Source of the DNA: Gammaproteobacteria bacterium | GTDB taxonomy: Bacteria > Pseudomonadota > Gammaproteobacteria > BMS3Bbin11 | Direction of reading: 5' to 3' | Assembly (NCBI GenBank): GCA_030636465.1 | Contig: DAOVWW010000074.1 | Location: 1 to 6,975 of the forward strand | Length of the DNA: 6,975 nucleotides | Shown: piece after piece, positions 1-6,975 of the stretch | Position numbering within the stretch: position 1 is the first letter of the stretch | Layout of the letters: each line of letters opens with the position of its first letter | Made by a program: the position numbers and the translations under genes | Notes under the pieces: generated by a model | What the model was told of the DNA's origin: nothing | The model's database searches: none | What the model saw: only the letters and a program-made list of their open reading frames with translations

Positions 1-1
1 A

Positions 2-226
2 ACAGGCGAGGGTATTGAATCTCTTTTACAGGCCATTGACGAACATTTTAGCCGATTACGTTTTCGGCAAACGATCACTGTGCCCGTAGCCGATGGTGGT
101 TTACGCGCAAAAATATTCCAGCGATTCAGTGTGTTAAACCAGTCTATGCATGAGAATGGTGACTGGGAGATGGAAGTAGAGGGCAGCCAGGCTGATATGG
201 CCTGGCTGAATAAGCAGACAGCTTGA
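2..226 (+). CDS. hflX: GTPase HflX, C-terminal end (5' truncated)
   Basis: The reading frame is open from the left edge and ends at a TGA at 224-226, giving the last 74 residues of a protein whose start lies outside the window. It begins with TGEGIESLLQAID, which fits the end of the G5 loop of a TRAFAC-class GTPase (normally SAxTGxGI) and the helix after it. A short tail with the beta-rich pattern usual at the HflX C-terminus follows (ITVPVADGGLRAKIFQ, then WEMEVEG). HflX binds the large ribosomal subunit and splits stalled or heat-damaged ribosomes. Identity rests mainly on position: hflX lies directly before hflK-hflC in many gammaproteobacteria, usually as hfq-hflX-hflK-hflC. The G1-G4 motifs are outside the window, so GTPase competence cannot be judged. 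Confidence 0.88.
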   Translation, partial: TGEGIESLLQAIDEHFSRLRFRQTITVPVADGGLRAKIFQRFSVLNQSMHENGDWEMEVEGSQADMAWLNKQTA

Positions 227-243
227 AAAGCAGGTTAAAGGCT

Positions 244-262
244 AAAGGTTTACCTTTTTTTT
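244..262 (+). terminator. weak hairpin plus T-run between hflX and hflK
   Basis: AAAGG (244-248) can pair with CCTTT (253-257) around a TTTA loop, and the 3' arm merges into a run of eight T at 255-262. The stem has only two G-C pairs, so it would be a poor intrinsic terminator. It may act as a partial terminator or attenuator that lowers read-through from hflX into hflK. It may also be a chance AT-rich sequence. Confidence 0.25.
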
Positions 263-314
263 CTATGCCAACGCTGCAATACAAGATAGAATCCGACGTC
301 TTTGATTATTAGAT

Positions 315-319
315 AGGAG
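315..319 (+). promoter_or_regulatory. ribosome binding site of hflK
   Basis: AGGAG lies 11 bases before the ATG at 331, a slightly long but workable spacing. It supports this start, which also gives the conserved HflK N-terminus MPWNQPGG. Confidence 0.6.
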
Positions 320-330
320 TAAGACTAGCC

Positions 331-1539
331 ATGCCATGGAATCAACCTGGTGGCTCAGATGGAAAAGATCCCTGGGGAAATAAAAATACCCAGGACGGTC
401 CACCTGATCTCGATGAGATTGTAAAAAATCTGCAGAAACGTTTTAGTAGCCTTTTCGGTGGTGGAAAAGGTAATGGTTCAGGAAGCAAGGGAAGTGGCGA
501 CAGCCCCATTGGTGCAATGGGCATTATTGTTGTACTCATACTTCTCGCGGGTGTTTGGCTTGCAACGGGCTTTTATACCGTCCAACAAGGTGAAACAGGC
601 GTTATTTTACGCTTCGGAAAACTTCAGGAATCGACGACTGCCGGTTTGCACTGGCACCTTCCGGCTCCGATAGAATCAAAAATAATTGTCAATACAGAAA
701 AAGTACAGACGGTTGAGGTCGGTTATCGCTCTTCAGCCAATAATTCCAGACAAACGGTGCAGCGTGAGTCGCTGATGCTGACCGAAGATGAAAATATTAT
801 TGACATCGCTTTTGCTGTTCAGTATCGGATTTCAAATGCCAATGATTTTCTTTTTAATGTCAGTGACCAGATGGATGTTCTGGTTCGTACATCGACTGAA
901 GCGGCTGCCAGAGAAATTGTCGGCAAGACTACTATGGATGATGTCATTACCAGTGGCCGATCAGTCGTAGTTAGTGAGACCAGCGAAATATTGCAGCGTA
1001 TACTTGATCGCTACGAATCAGGTCTAGAGGTCGTGTCTGTAGATATGCAGCACGCATTGCCTCCCATTGAAGTAAAACCTGCCTTTGATGATGCGGTTAA
1101 GGCTCGTGAAGATGAAGTGCGCTACAAGAATGAAGCAGAAGCCTATTCAAATGACATTATTCCCAGGGCCAGAGGTAAATCGGCACGTATAATTCAGGAG
1201 TCTGAGGCCTACAAAGCAACCGTAATTGCCCAGGCTGAAGGTGCGGCCTCACGCTTTACCAGTATTCTCAAAGAGTTCAATGTGGCTCCTGAAGTAACAC
1301 GTGAGCGCATGTACCTGGAGAGTATGGAAAAAGTATTAACGGGCAGTAATCTTGTAATGATTGACCAGAAGAGCAGTAACAACATTATGTACCTGCCTCT
1401 TGATCGCATGCTGAATCGTTATGATTCCAGAGACGCCATTACTGGTGCTACTATGCCCAGCGATTCATTGCTCGATGTTAAGAAAATTAATGAATTTCGG
1501 CAGCGAGATAATCGCTCTAGCCGTACGGACAGGAGATAG
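331..1539 (+). CDS. hflK: FtsH protease modulator subunit HflK
   Basis: HflK is a bitopic inner-membrane SPFH (stomatin/prohibitin/flotillin/HflK) protein. With HflC it forms a large periplasm-facing cage around FtsH hexamers and modulates degradation of membrane proteins and of substrates such as phage lambda CII. The 402-residue product is close to the E. coli length of about 419. It starts with the family hallmark MPWNQPGGSDGKDPWG, followed by a Gly/Ser/Lys-rich linker (about 43-57) and one transmembrane segment (about 61-81). The SPFH domain begins at FYTVQQGETGVILRFGK (81-97). A long Ala/Glu/Arg-rich helical region lies at about 255-330 and contains YKNEAEAYSNDIIPRARG, typical of HflK. 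The C-terminus is polar and Arg-rich (RQRDNRSSRTDRR). The stop is 2 bases before hflC, so the two are almost certainly co-translated at the fixed ratio the complex needs. Nothing appears broken. Confidence 0.97.
   Translation: MPWNQPGGSDGKDPWGNKNTQDGPPDLDEIVKNLQKRFSSLFGGGKGNGSGSKGSGDSPIGAMGIIVVLILLAGVWLATGFYTVQQGETGVILRFGKLQESTTAGLHWHLPAPIESKIIVNTEKVQTVEVGYRSSANNSRQTVQRESLMLTEDENIIDIAFAVQYRISNANDFLFNVSDQMDVLVRTSTEAAAREIVGKTTMDDVITSGRSVVVSETSEILQRILDRYESGLEVVSVDMQHALPPIEVKPAFDDAVKAREDEVRYKNEAEAYSNDIIPRARGKSARIIQESEAYKATVIAQAEGAASRFTSILKEFNVAPEVTRERMYLESMEKVLTGSNLVMIDQKSSNNIMYLPLDRMLNRYDSRDAITGATMPSDSLLDVKKINEFRQRDNRSSRTDRR
1531..1535 (+). promoter_or_regulatory. ribosome binding site of hflC
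   Basis: AGGAG lies 6 bases before the hflC ATG at 1542 and inside the last codons of hflK. This is the arrangement expected for translational coupling of the two subunits. Confidence 0.7.
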
Positions 1540-1541
1540 CC

Positions 1542-2408
1542 ATGTCATCTAAATTACCAGTAATTGCTATTATTCTGTTTGTTGTGGCCCTGATTGCTTC
1601 AGGTATTTTTTACACTGTTGATGAACGGGAAAGAGCCGTCGTTTTCAAATTTGGTGAAATTATCCGGGCCGATGACAAACCAGGTTTGCGAATTAAAATG
1701 CCGTTTATCAATAACGTCCGGTATTTTGATGCACGAGTACAAACCATGGATGCTGATCCTGAACTGTACATCACGGTGGAAAAGAAAGGTCTGGTTGTCG
1801 ATTCGTTTGTTAAATGGCGAATTATCGACACCACGCAGTATTTTGTTTCTGTGGGTGGCCAGTCCAGCACGGCCAGTAAGCGGTTACGCCAGTTAGTAAA
1901 TGATGGACTTAAGACCGAGTTTGGTAAACGTACAGTGACCGATGTGATATCTGGTGATCGTGACGTGATCATGAAGATCGTGCAGGAGAATACCAACCGT
2001 GAAGCAGCGAAATATGGTCTCGAAGTCATTGATGTCCGCCTTAAGCGTGTCGATCTGGTGCCGGAGATATCCCAGTCTGTTTATGACCGAATGGAAGCAG
2101 AGCGAGGCAGGGTAGCAAAGGATCTTCGTGCTCGTGGTGCAGAAGCAGCTGAACGTCTGCGTGCGGATGCAGATCGTCAGTCACAGATCATCGTTGCCGA
2201 GGCTGAGCGTGATGCCCAGGTCAAACGAGGTCAAGGTGATGCAGAGGCAACTCGGATTTATGCTGAGGCCTATACTCAGGATACCGAGTTTTTCTCCTTT
2301 TATCGTAGCCTGGAAGCTTATAAAAATACCTTCAGCAATAAGGATTCGATGATGGTGATAGAGCCGGATAGTGAATTCTTTAAGTACCTGAAGAACCCGG
2401 TAAAATAA
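1542..2408 (+). CDS. hflC: FtsH protease modulator subunit HflC
   Basis: HflC is the partner of HflK in the membrane complex that encloses and regulates FtsH. The 288-residue product has one N-terminal transmembrane segment (about 5-24). The SPFH domain starts at FYTVDERERAVVFKFGEI (23-40), and the family sequence GLRIKMPFINNVRYFDAR spans 48-65. A charged Ala/Glu/Arg helix at about 180-245 includes RMEAERGRVAKDLRARGAEA, highly characteristic of HflC. The C-terminus (EFFKYLKNP) is also typical. E. coli HflC has about 334 residues; the shorter form is usual outside the enterics, so I do not read it as truncation. The gene sits 2 bases after hflK and 15 bases before the DUF2065 gene, inside one apparent operon. 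Confidence 0.97.
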   Translation: MSSKLPVIAIILFVVALIASGIFYTVDERERAVVFKFGEIIRADDKPGLRIKMPFINNVRYFDARVQTMDADPELYITVEKKGLVVDSFVKWRIIDTTQYFVSVGGQSSTASKRLRQLVNDGLKTEFGKRTVTDVISGDRDVIMKIVQENTNREAAKYGLEVIDVRLKRVDLVPEISQSVYDRMEAERGRVAKDLRARGAEAAERLRADADRQSQIIVAEAERDAQVKRGQGDAEATRIYAEAYTQDTEFFSFYRSLEAYKNTFSNKDSMMVIEPDSEFFKYLKNPVK

Positions 2409-2423
2409 ACTGCGAATCTCGCT

Positions 2424-2627
2424 ATGGACTGGACAGATCTCTTTACCGCAATTGCTCTAATGTTGATTTTTGAAGGAATTCTGCCTTTTCTTAATCCAGA
2501 CCGGTATCGCAAGATGCTGGAAATGATGGAGCAGATCAGCAATAGCCAGCTCAGGAATATGGGCCTGGTCGTAATGGCTGTTGGTGCAGTGCTGCTTACA
2601 GTCGTGCGCTCTGGTTCAGCTACTTAG
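2424..2627 (+). CDS. DUF2065 (YjeT-like) small inner-membrane protein
   Basis: This 67-residue protein has two predicted membrane helices, about 5-23 and 44-62. They are joined by a short polar loop carrying the family motif EGILPFLNPDRYRK (17-30), which identifies it as DUF2065, the family of E. coli YjeT. Length and position both match: yjeT lies between hflC and purA in E. coli. Function is unknown; constant linkage to hflKC suggests, by inference only, a role near the HflKC-FtsH membrane complex or simply an inherited operon slot. No good Shine-Dalgarno sequence precedes the ATG. The start lies only 15 bases after the hflC stop, so translation may depend on coupling. The stop is 10 bases before the hisZ start. 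Confidence 0.9.
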   Translation: MDWTDLFTAIALMLIFEGILPFLNPDRYRKMLEMMEQISNSQLRNMGLVVMAVGAVLLTVVRSGSAT

Positions 2628-2628
2628 G
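2624..2628 (+). promoter_or_regulatory. ribosome binding site that fixes the hisZ start
   Basis: TTAGG overlaps the stop of the DUF2065 gene (TAG at 2625-2627) and lies 9 bases before the ATG at 2638. It favours that ATG over the in-frame TTG at 2581, which would give a 19-residue extension overlapping the DUF2065 gene in another frame. Confidence 0.45.
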
Positions 2629-2637
2629 TTTACCATT

Positions 2638-3831
2638 ATGAGTCAATCCATAAACAACGGTGATCGCTGGCTGCTGCCAGTTGGCGTAGAGGAAACGTTA
2701 CCGGCTGAAGCTGCACAGATAGAAGGTTTACGCCGCAAGGTGCTTGATCTGCTCGATACCTGGGGCTATGAATTGGTGATGCCGCCGTTAATGGAGTTTC
2801 TCGACTCTTTATTAACCGGGGTAGGGCACGGGCTGGAAATAGAAACCTTTAAGCTGACAGATCAGATTAGTGGCAGAATGATGGGGGTTCGGGCAGATAT
2901 GACGCCACAGGTTGCGCGCATCGATGCCCATTATCTTCGCAGCGATGGTCCACGACGCCTTTGTTACCTGGGCCCGGTCCTGCGTACCCGTCCTGACTGT
3001 CTCGGTTGTTCACGTGTGCCTCTACAGCTAGGTGCTGAATTATTTGGTGTAAAAAGTAGCGAGGCAGATGTTGAGATTGTTGAGCTGCTGGTTGAAACCT
3101 TACATAGCATCGGTCTGGATAATTTACATATTGATCTTGGTCATATGGGCGTTTTCCAGGGATTGTGCAGGGCTGAGGAACTTGATGCCTCTGCCCAGGA
3201 TAGGCTGACTTCAGCTATAGGCTCCCGTTCCAGAGATGATGTAACACGCTTATGCGAAACACTAGATATCTCTGCCCGGGCAACGGATTTATTCGTACTA
3301 TTAACGTCTTGCAGTGGTGATGTGGATAGCCTGCCAGAGGTGGCTGAAAAGTTTTCAGCTGCATCAAATGAAGTCAGTCTGGCTTTTGAAAATCTTATAA
3401 CCATATCGAGCAGTTTGAAAAAGAAGCTAACTGGCTCTCGTCTGTATTTTGATCTCGCCGCGATTAAGGGTAAAAGTTACCATAATGGCCTGGTCTTTTC
3501 TGTTTATATGCCGGGCCCGGGCCGTGCCATCGCCAGTGGCGGTCGTTATGATGATATTGGCATTGCATTCGGGCGTGCGAGAGCCGCTACCGGGTTTAGC
3601 CTGGATCTACGTGCACTATCATCCTATGTCGATGATTCGAAGCCGCAATCAAAAACGATTATTGTTAACTATGATGAGGATGCTGATCTGCTGGAAACAG
3701 TCAGGCAATTACGCACCTCTGGAAAACGTGTCATCTACAATTATGCAGGCAGTGATAGTGAATCTGCAGATTCAAACGACGAAGAAGTCTCTCAGCTGGT
3801 AAAAAAGAATGGCAAGTGGATAGTCGAATAG
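2638..3831 (+). CDS. hisZ: ATP phosphoribosyltransferase regulatory subunit HisZ
   Basis: HisZ is a catalytically inactive paralogue of histidyl-tRNA synthetase. It binds short-form HisG and makes it active and sensitive to histidine in the first step of histidine synthesis (ATP plus PRPP). The 397-residue product has the class II synthetase-like core: GDRWLLPVGVEETLP (8-22), RADMTPQVARIDAHYLR (85-101), RLCYLGPVLRTRP (107-119), LQLGAELFG (129-137) and SGGRYDDIGIAFGRARAATGFSLDL (300-324). The tail NGKWIVE is typical of HisZ. No HisRS-type C-terminal anticodon-binding domain is evident; about 70 residues follow the core, starting at KTIIVNYDEDADLLETVRQLR (339-359). These points favour HisZ over HisS. 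The ATG at 2638 was chosen because it starts just before the conserved GDRWLLP and avoids overlap with the upstream gene. A CxxC pair (C121, C124) in the former motif-2 loop looks unusual. Confidence 0.95.
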   Translation: MSQSINNGDRWLLPVGVEETLPAEAAQIEGLRRKVLDLLDTWGYELVMPPLMEFLDSLLTGVGHGLEIETFKLTDQISGRMMGVRADMTPQVARIDAHYLRSDGPRRLCYLGPVLRTRPDCLGCSRVPLQLGAELFGVKSSEADVEIVELLVETLHSIGLDNLHIDLGHMGVFQGLCRAEELDASAQDRLTSAIGSRSRDDVTRLCETLDISARATDLFVLLTSCSGDVDSLPEVAEKFSAASNEVSLAFENLITISSSLKKKLTGSRLYFDLAAIKGKSYHNGLVFSVYMPGPGRAIASGGRYDDIGIAFGRARAATGFSLDLRALSSYVDDSKPQSKTIIVNYDEDADLLETVRQLRTSGKRVIYNYAGSDSESADSNDEEVSQLVKKNGKWIVE

Positions 3832-3840
3832 TTATTCAGT

Positions 3841-3867
3841 TTGTCATTTTATTAAGTCTTTTATAAA
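3841..3867 (+). promoter_or_regulatory. possible sigma-70-type promoter for purA
   Basis: In the 77-base AT-rich gap before purA, TTGTCA (3841-3846) and TATAAA (3862-3867) each differ by one base from the -35 and -10 consensus. The spacer is only 15 bases, shorter than the optimal 17, so activity is uncertain. The gap holds no convincing terminator, so purA could also be read from the upstream operon. Confidence 0.35.
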
Positions 3868-3896
3868 CCTTCACATAGTTCAACAGCAGGAATTAA

Positions 3897-5207
<1,311 letters not shown>

Positions 5208-5361
5208 CCTGAACAAGGCAGTATCAATATCGAGTAGCTTTGTTATTCGTCGTTTTATAACGGTAGGAAAGAAGATTAATTAACTGATCTTCGCCAAATA
5301 GAGTTATTCGAAGTATGTGAAAATCATGTCAGTGTCAGGTGTGAAGGCTTTTTATAGAGCT
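5208..5361. other. convergent intergenic gap between purA and the permease
   Basis: This stretch separates the purA stop from the stop of the minus-strand permease. It contains an imperfect hairpin (GAAGAT at 5271-5276 with ATCTTC at 5287-5292, extendable by a T-G and an A-T pair). There is also a tandem TGTCAG pair at 5327-5338 and a possible GU-containing stem AAGGCT/AGCTTT near 5344-5363. None is followed by a T-run on either strand, so I see no clear intrinsic terminator, although one would be expected between convergent genes. I see no gene here. Confidence 0.5.
5271..5292. repeat. small inverted repeat downstream of purA
   Basis: GAAGAT (5271-5276) and ATCTTC (5287-5292) form a six-pair stem around an AT-rich loop, and a T-G and an A-T pair can extend it. 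No T-run follows. It may be a weak transcript-end structure for purA or a chance occurrence. Confidence 0.25.
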
Positions 5362-6585
5362 TTATTGGCTAAAGACATTGCTCAAGGCAATAAGAACAAA
5401 GACAAAGCTGAATATGAACCCGATTACAGGCACCCATAGGGGAAATATCCAGACACCCTCTGCTACAGGAGTTTTTAATTTTATTCTCCACAGGGCGAGG
5501 TTTACCAATGAGAAAATGCTTAACATTATGATTGAAGTAATTTCTGCCAGAGTTGCAAGACCACCCGCTAGCGCAAGGATCAGCACAATTCCAGTTACCA
5601 GGGCAGTTGCATTGAGAGGAGTACGTGTACGATAGTTTACTTCTGCAAACCACTGAGGTAACTGTCCACGTGATGCCATCCCGTACAGGACTCTTGACGC
5701 CATGATCATCTGGATCAAGGCACCGTTAATAATTGCAAACATCCCAATGACCGAGAGCACTACTGCTTTCTCACCGGTATGGTATTCATAGAGATATGCC
5801 AGTGGTGCATCACTGGCAGCGAGTTCAGCCGGTGGTAGGGACAATACTGCGCTCACCATTAGCAGTAGATAAATAGCGGTGGTGATAAGCAGTGTTATCA
5901 GAATTGCCCTGGGCAGGTTTCTTTTAACCTCTTTTACTTCTTCGGCCACATCGACCATATCCTCAAAACCGATGAAGGCATAAAACGATAGCAACGCACC
6001 GAAATATATGCCATTCCAGCTGTTTAAGTCTGCAGTAGGAATCAGTTCAGCCCAGCGTGATGGCAAAGCTGTCAGGCCATCATTGCTGACAGCAATAACC
6101 AGTAGCAAACCACCAATTTCAATTACAGTAATAAGACTAGCGAGAAAAACTGACTGGGCGATACCCCAGGCACTAATAGCGCCAAGAAACAGGGTGGCTA
6201 GGACAATAGCGATGGATCTATCAATACCTGTGAACTGATGCAAATACGCGACAAAGCCATTTAACAGGGCAGCAGCAGATACGAGGCCGGCTGTTGCTAC
6301 CAGTAGTCCTACCAGGCTTGACAACCTCTTCGAAGAAAAAGCCTGCTTTACATACAAGGAAGCACCCGCAGCATAAGGGTAGCGACCGCTTAACTCAGCA
6401 AAAGACACGGCAGTAAATCCTGCGAGCAGAGCTGCAAACAGAAATGACAGGGGTGCAAAATACCCCGAGACACGGGTAATTTCACCCACCAGGGCATAGA
6501 TACCGGCACCTATAGTCGTTCCCAGTCCGTACAGAATCATCATAGGCAGGGACAGTGTGCGATTCAATGTGGTTTTACTGGACAT
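5362..6585 (-). CDS. APC-superfamily amino acid/polyamine-type permease
   Basis: This is a 407-residue inner-membrane protein with about 11-12 hydrophobic helices, belonging to the amino acid-polyamine-organocation superfamily. The best marker is helix 1, LYGLGTTIGAGIYALVGE (18-35), whose unwound GAGIY segment forms part of the substrate and ion site. Helix 2 and its loop (AAGASLYVKQAF, 72-83) and the helix 6 region FYAFIGFEDMVDVAEEVKEVKRNLPRAI (201-228) are also classic, as is MASRVLYGMASRGQLP (295-310) after helix 8. It probably imports or exchanges an amino acid or related amine; the substrate cannot be read from the sequence. At 407 residues it is at the short end of the superfamily but complete. 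The ATG at 6585 was chosen because it leaves the usual short cytoplasmic N-terminus before helix 1; no clear Shine-Dalgarno sequence precedes it. It converges on purA and diverges from the gene at 6740. Confidence 0.9.
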   Translation of the reverse strand: MSSKTTLNRTLSLPMMILYGLGTTIGAGIYALVGEITRVSGYFAPLSFLFAALLAGFTAVSFAELSGRYPYAAGASLYVKQAFSSKRLSSLVGLLVATAGLVSAAALLNGFVAYLHQFTGIDRSIAIVLATLFLGAISAWGIAQSVFLASLITVIEIGGLLLVIAVSNDGLTALPSRWAELIPTADLNSWNGIYFGALLSFYAFIGFEDMVDVAEEVKEVKRNLPRAILITLLITTAIYLLLMVSAVLSLPPAELAASDAPLAYLYEYHTGEKAVVLSVIGMFAIINGALIQMIMASRVLYGMASRGQLPQWFAEVNYRTRTPLNATALVTGIVLILALAGGLATLAEITSIIMLSIFSLVNLALWRIKLKTPVAEGVWIFPLWVPVIGFIFSFVFVLIALSNVFSQ

Positions 6586-6596
6586 ATGGTAACTAT

Positions 6597-6625
6597 ATTT
6601 TATTTAATGCGGTTGCAAAGGTCAG
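6597..6625 (-). promoter_or_regulatory. tentative promoter of the permease gene
   Basis: On the minus strand, CTGACC (6625-6620) and TAAAAT (6602-6597) are spaced by 17 bases. The -10 matches the consensus at five of six positions and the -35 at four of six. Transcription would start only a few bases before the ATG at 6585, giving an almost leaderless message. That would fit the missing ribosome binding site but makes the call uncertain. Confidence 0.25.
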
Positions 6626-6651
6626 CAGCAGGGTAATTAGGACTGTATTTT

Positions 6652-6662
6652 CCATTAAATGG
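6652..6662. repeat. 11-base palindrome in the divergent control region
   Basis: CCATTAAATGG is a perfect inverted repeat with 5-base arms around a central A. It lies between the two divergent starts, just before the -35 box proposed for the plus-strand gene and upstream of the proposed permease promoter. The position suits an operator for a dimeric regulator, but a palindrome this short can occur by chance. Confidence 0.25.
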
Positions 6663-6669
6663 GCAAAAC

Positions 6670-6698
6670 TTGATTCGCTAGCCTGGATTATTTATTAT
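6670..6698 (+). promoter_or_regulatory. putative sigma-70-type promoter for the gene at 6740
   Basis: TTGATT (6670-6675) and TATTAT (6693-6698) are separated by an optimal 17-base spacer. They match the -35 consensus at four of six positions and the -10 at five of six. Transcription from about 6705 would give a leader of roughly 35 bases. Confidence 0.42.
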
Positions 6699-6729
6699 CG
6701 CTATATATATTAACAATTTAATCAATTAT

Positions 6730-6735
6730 GGTGAT
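6730..6735 (+). promoter_or_regulatory. ribosome binding site that selects the start at 6740
   Basis: GGTGAT matches the 3' part of the extended Shine-Dalgarno consensus (AGGAGGTGAT) and sits 4 bases before the ATG at 6740. The alternative in-frame ATG at 6728 has no such site. An in-frame stop at 6719-6721 closes the frame further upstream. Confidence 0.45.
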
Positions 6736-6739
6736 TTAC

Positions 6740-6975
6740 ATGAGCCTAGCAAAAGGACAATTCCACCTCAACACCGATCATGGCAGTGTGTTGATTTCAT
6801 ATAGGGAACACGACACCGGTAATGGTGCTTTATTAATCGATGTTGATGGGACTCCTCTTACAGCTGAGCATCTTATTGAACTTGCGGATAAAATCATCAG
6901 TGAGCAGGAAAGTCTGGAAAGAAGCCGCGGGGTAGTGAAAAAGGCAGCCAGTGCTAGCCCTATTGGTAAACCATC
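6740..6975 (+). CDS. unrecognised protein, N-terminal part (runs off the window)
   Basis: I do not recognise this gene. The frame is open from the ATG at 6740 to the window end, giving the first 78 residues. An in-frame ATG at 6728 is possible but has no ribosome binding site. Residues 15-36 look like alternating beta strands (GSVLISYREHD, then GALLIDVDG). Residues 41-62 look like a charged amphipathic helix (TAEHLIELADKIISEQESLE). From about 67 the sequence becomes rich in Lys, Ala, Ser and Pro, like a linker. There is no signal peptide or membrane segment in this part. DVDGT at 34-38 superficially resembles HAD-phosphatase motif I, but that is not enough to assign the family. The gene has its own plausible promoter and diverges from the permease. 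Confidence 0.7.
   Translation, partial: MSLAKGQFHLNTDHGSVLISYREHDTGNGALLIDVDGTPLTAEHLIELADKIISEQESLERSRGVVKKAASASPIGKP

Noticed and set aside
1610..2029. Minus-strand open frame of 139 codons inside hflC
   Set aside because: It lies wholly within the well-supported hflC, shows no recognisable domain and looks like a shadow of the real frame.
2581..2637. Upstream TTG start that would extend HisZ by 19 residues
   Set aside because: The extension overlaps the DUF2065 gene in another frame and does not resemble HisZ. The ATG at 2638 has a ribosome binding site and gives the expected N-terminus just before GDRWLLP.
3449..3802. Plus-strand open frame of 117 codons within hisZ
   Set aside because: It overlaps the conserved C-terminal half of HisZ in another frame and has no family features.
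2638..3831. Reading the gene as histidyl-tRNA synthetase (hisS)
   Set aside because: The HisRS anticodon-binding domain is not evident, the end and neighbourhood fit HisZ, and the motif-2 loop lacks the synthetase pattern.
5327..5338. Tandem TGTCAG TGTCAG as a possible repeat element
   Set aside because: Two six-base copies are easily explained by chance, and no further copies or target-site features surround them.
6840..6854. DVDGT in the last gene as proof of a HAD phosphatase
   Set aside because: One five-residue motif is not diagnostic, the preceding 33 residues are unusual for a HAD core, and the remaining motifs lie outside the window.

Overview
The window looks like ordinary chromosomal DNA of a gammaproteobacterium of moderate GC content. 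The plus strand carries, in order, the tail of hflX, then hflK, hflC, a DUF2065 (YjeT-type) gene, hisZ and purA. This order is the conserved hflX-hflKC-yjeT-purA block of gammaproteobacteria, with hisZ inserted between the DUF2065 gene and purA as in Pseudomonas and many non-enteric relatives. HisZ goes with the short, regulated form of HisG, so an enteric bacterium (long HisG, no HisZ) is unlikely. The genus cannot be determined from this sequence.

Layout. Positions 2-226 encode the last 74 residues of the HflX GTPase. A gap of about 100 bases with a weak hairpin and T-run leads to hflK (331-1539). hflC follows after 2 bases (1542-2408), then the DUF2065 gene after 15 bases (2424-2627), then hisZ after 10 bases (2638-3831). 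This tight packing suggests one transcript. purA (3909-5207) follows a 77-base AT-rich gap that holds a possible promoter of its own. A convergent gap of about 154 bases (5208-5361) separates purA from an amino-acid/polyamine-type permease on the minus strand (6585-5362). The permease is transcribed divergently from an unrecognised plus-strand gene that starts at 6740 and runs off the window end. The 154 bases between these two starts hold a fair promoter for the plus gene and an 11-base palindrome.

How the genes work together. HflK and HflC form the inner-membrane SPFH complex that surrounds and modulates the FtsH protease. The small DUF2065 membrane protein is a constant neighbour of unknown role. 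HisZ activates HisG in the first step of histidine synthesis, and PurA makes adenylosuccinate on the way to AMP. The permease and the last gene form a separate, accessory-looking unit.

I found no mobile element, CRISPR array, RNA gene or clearly new multi-gene system. The items most worth a second look are the unrecognised truncated gene at the right end with its divergent control region, and a CxxC pair in HisZ.
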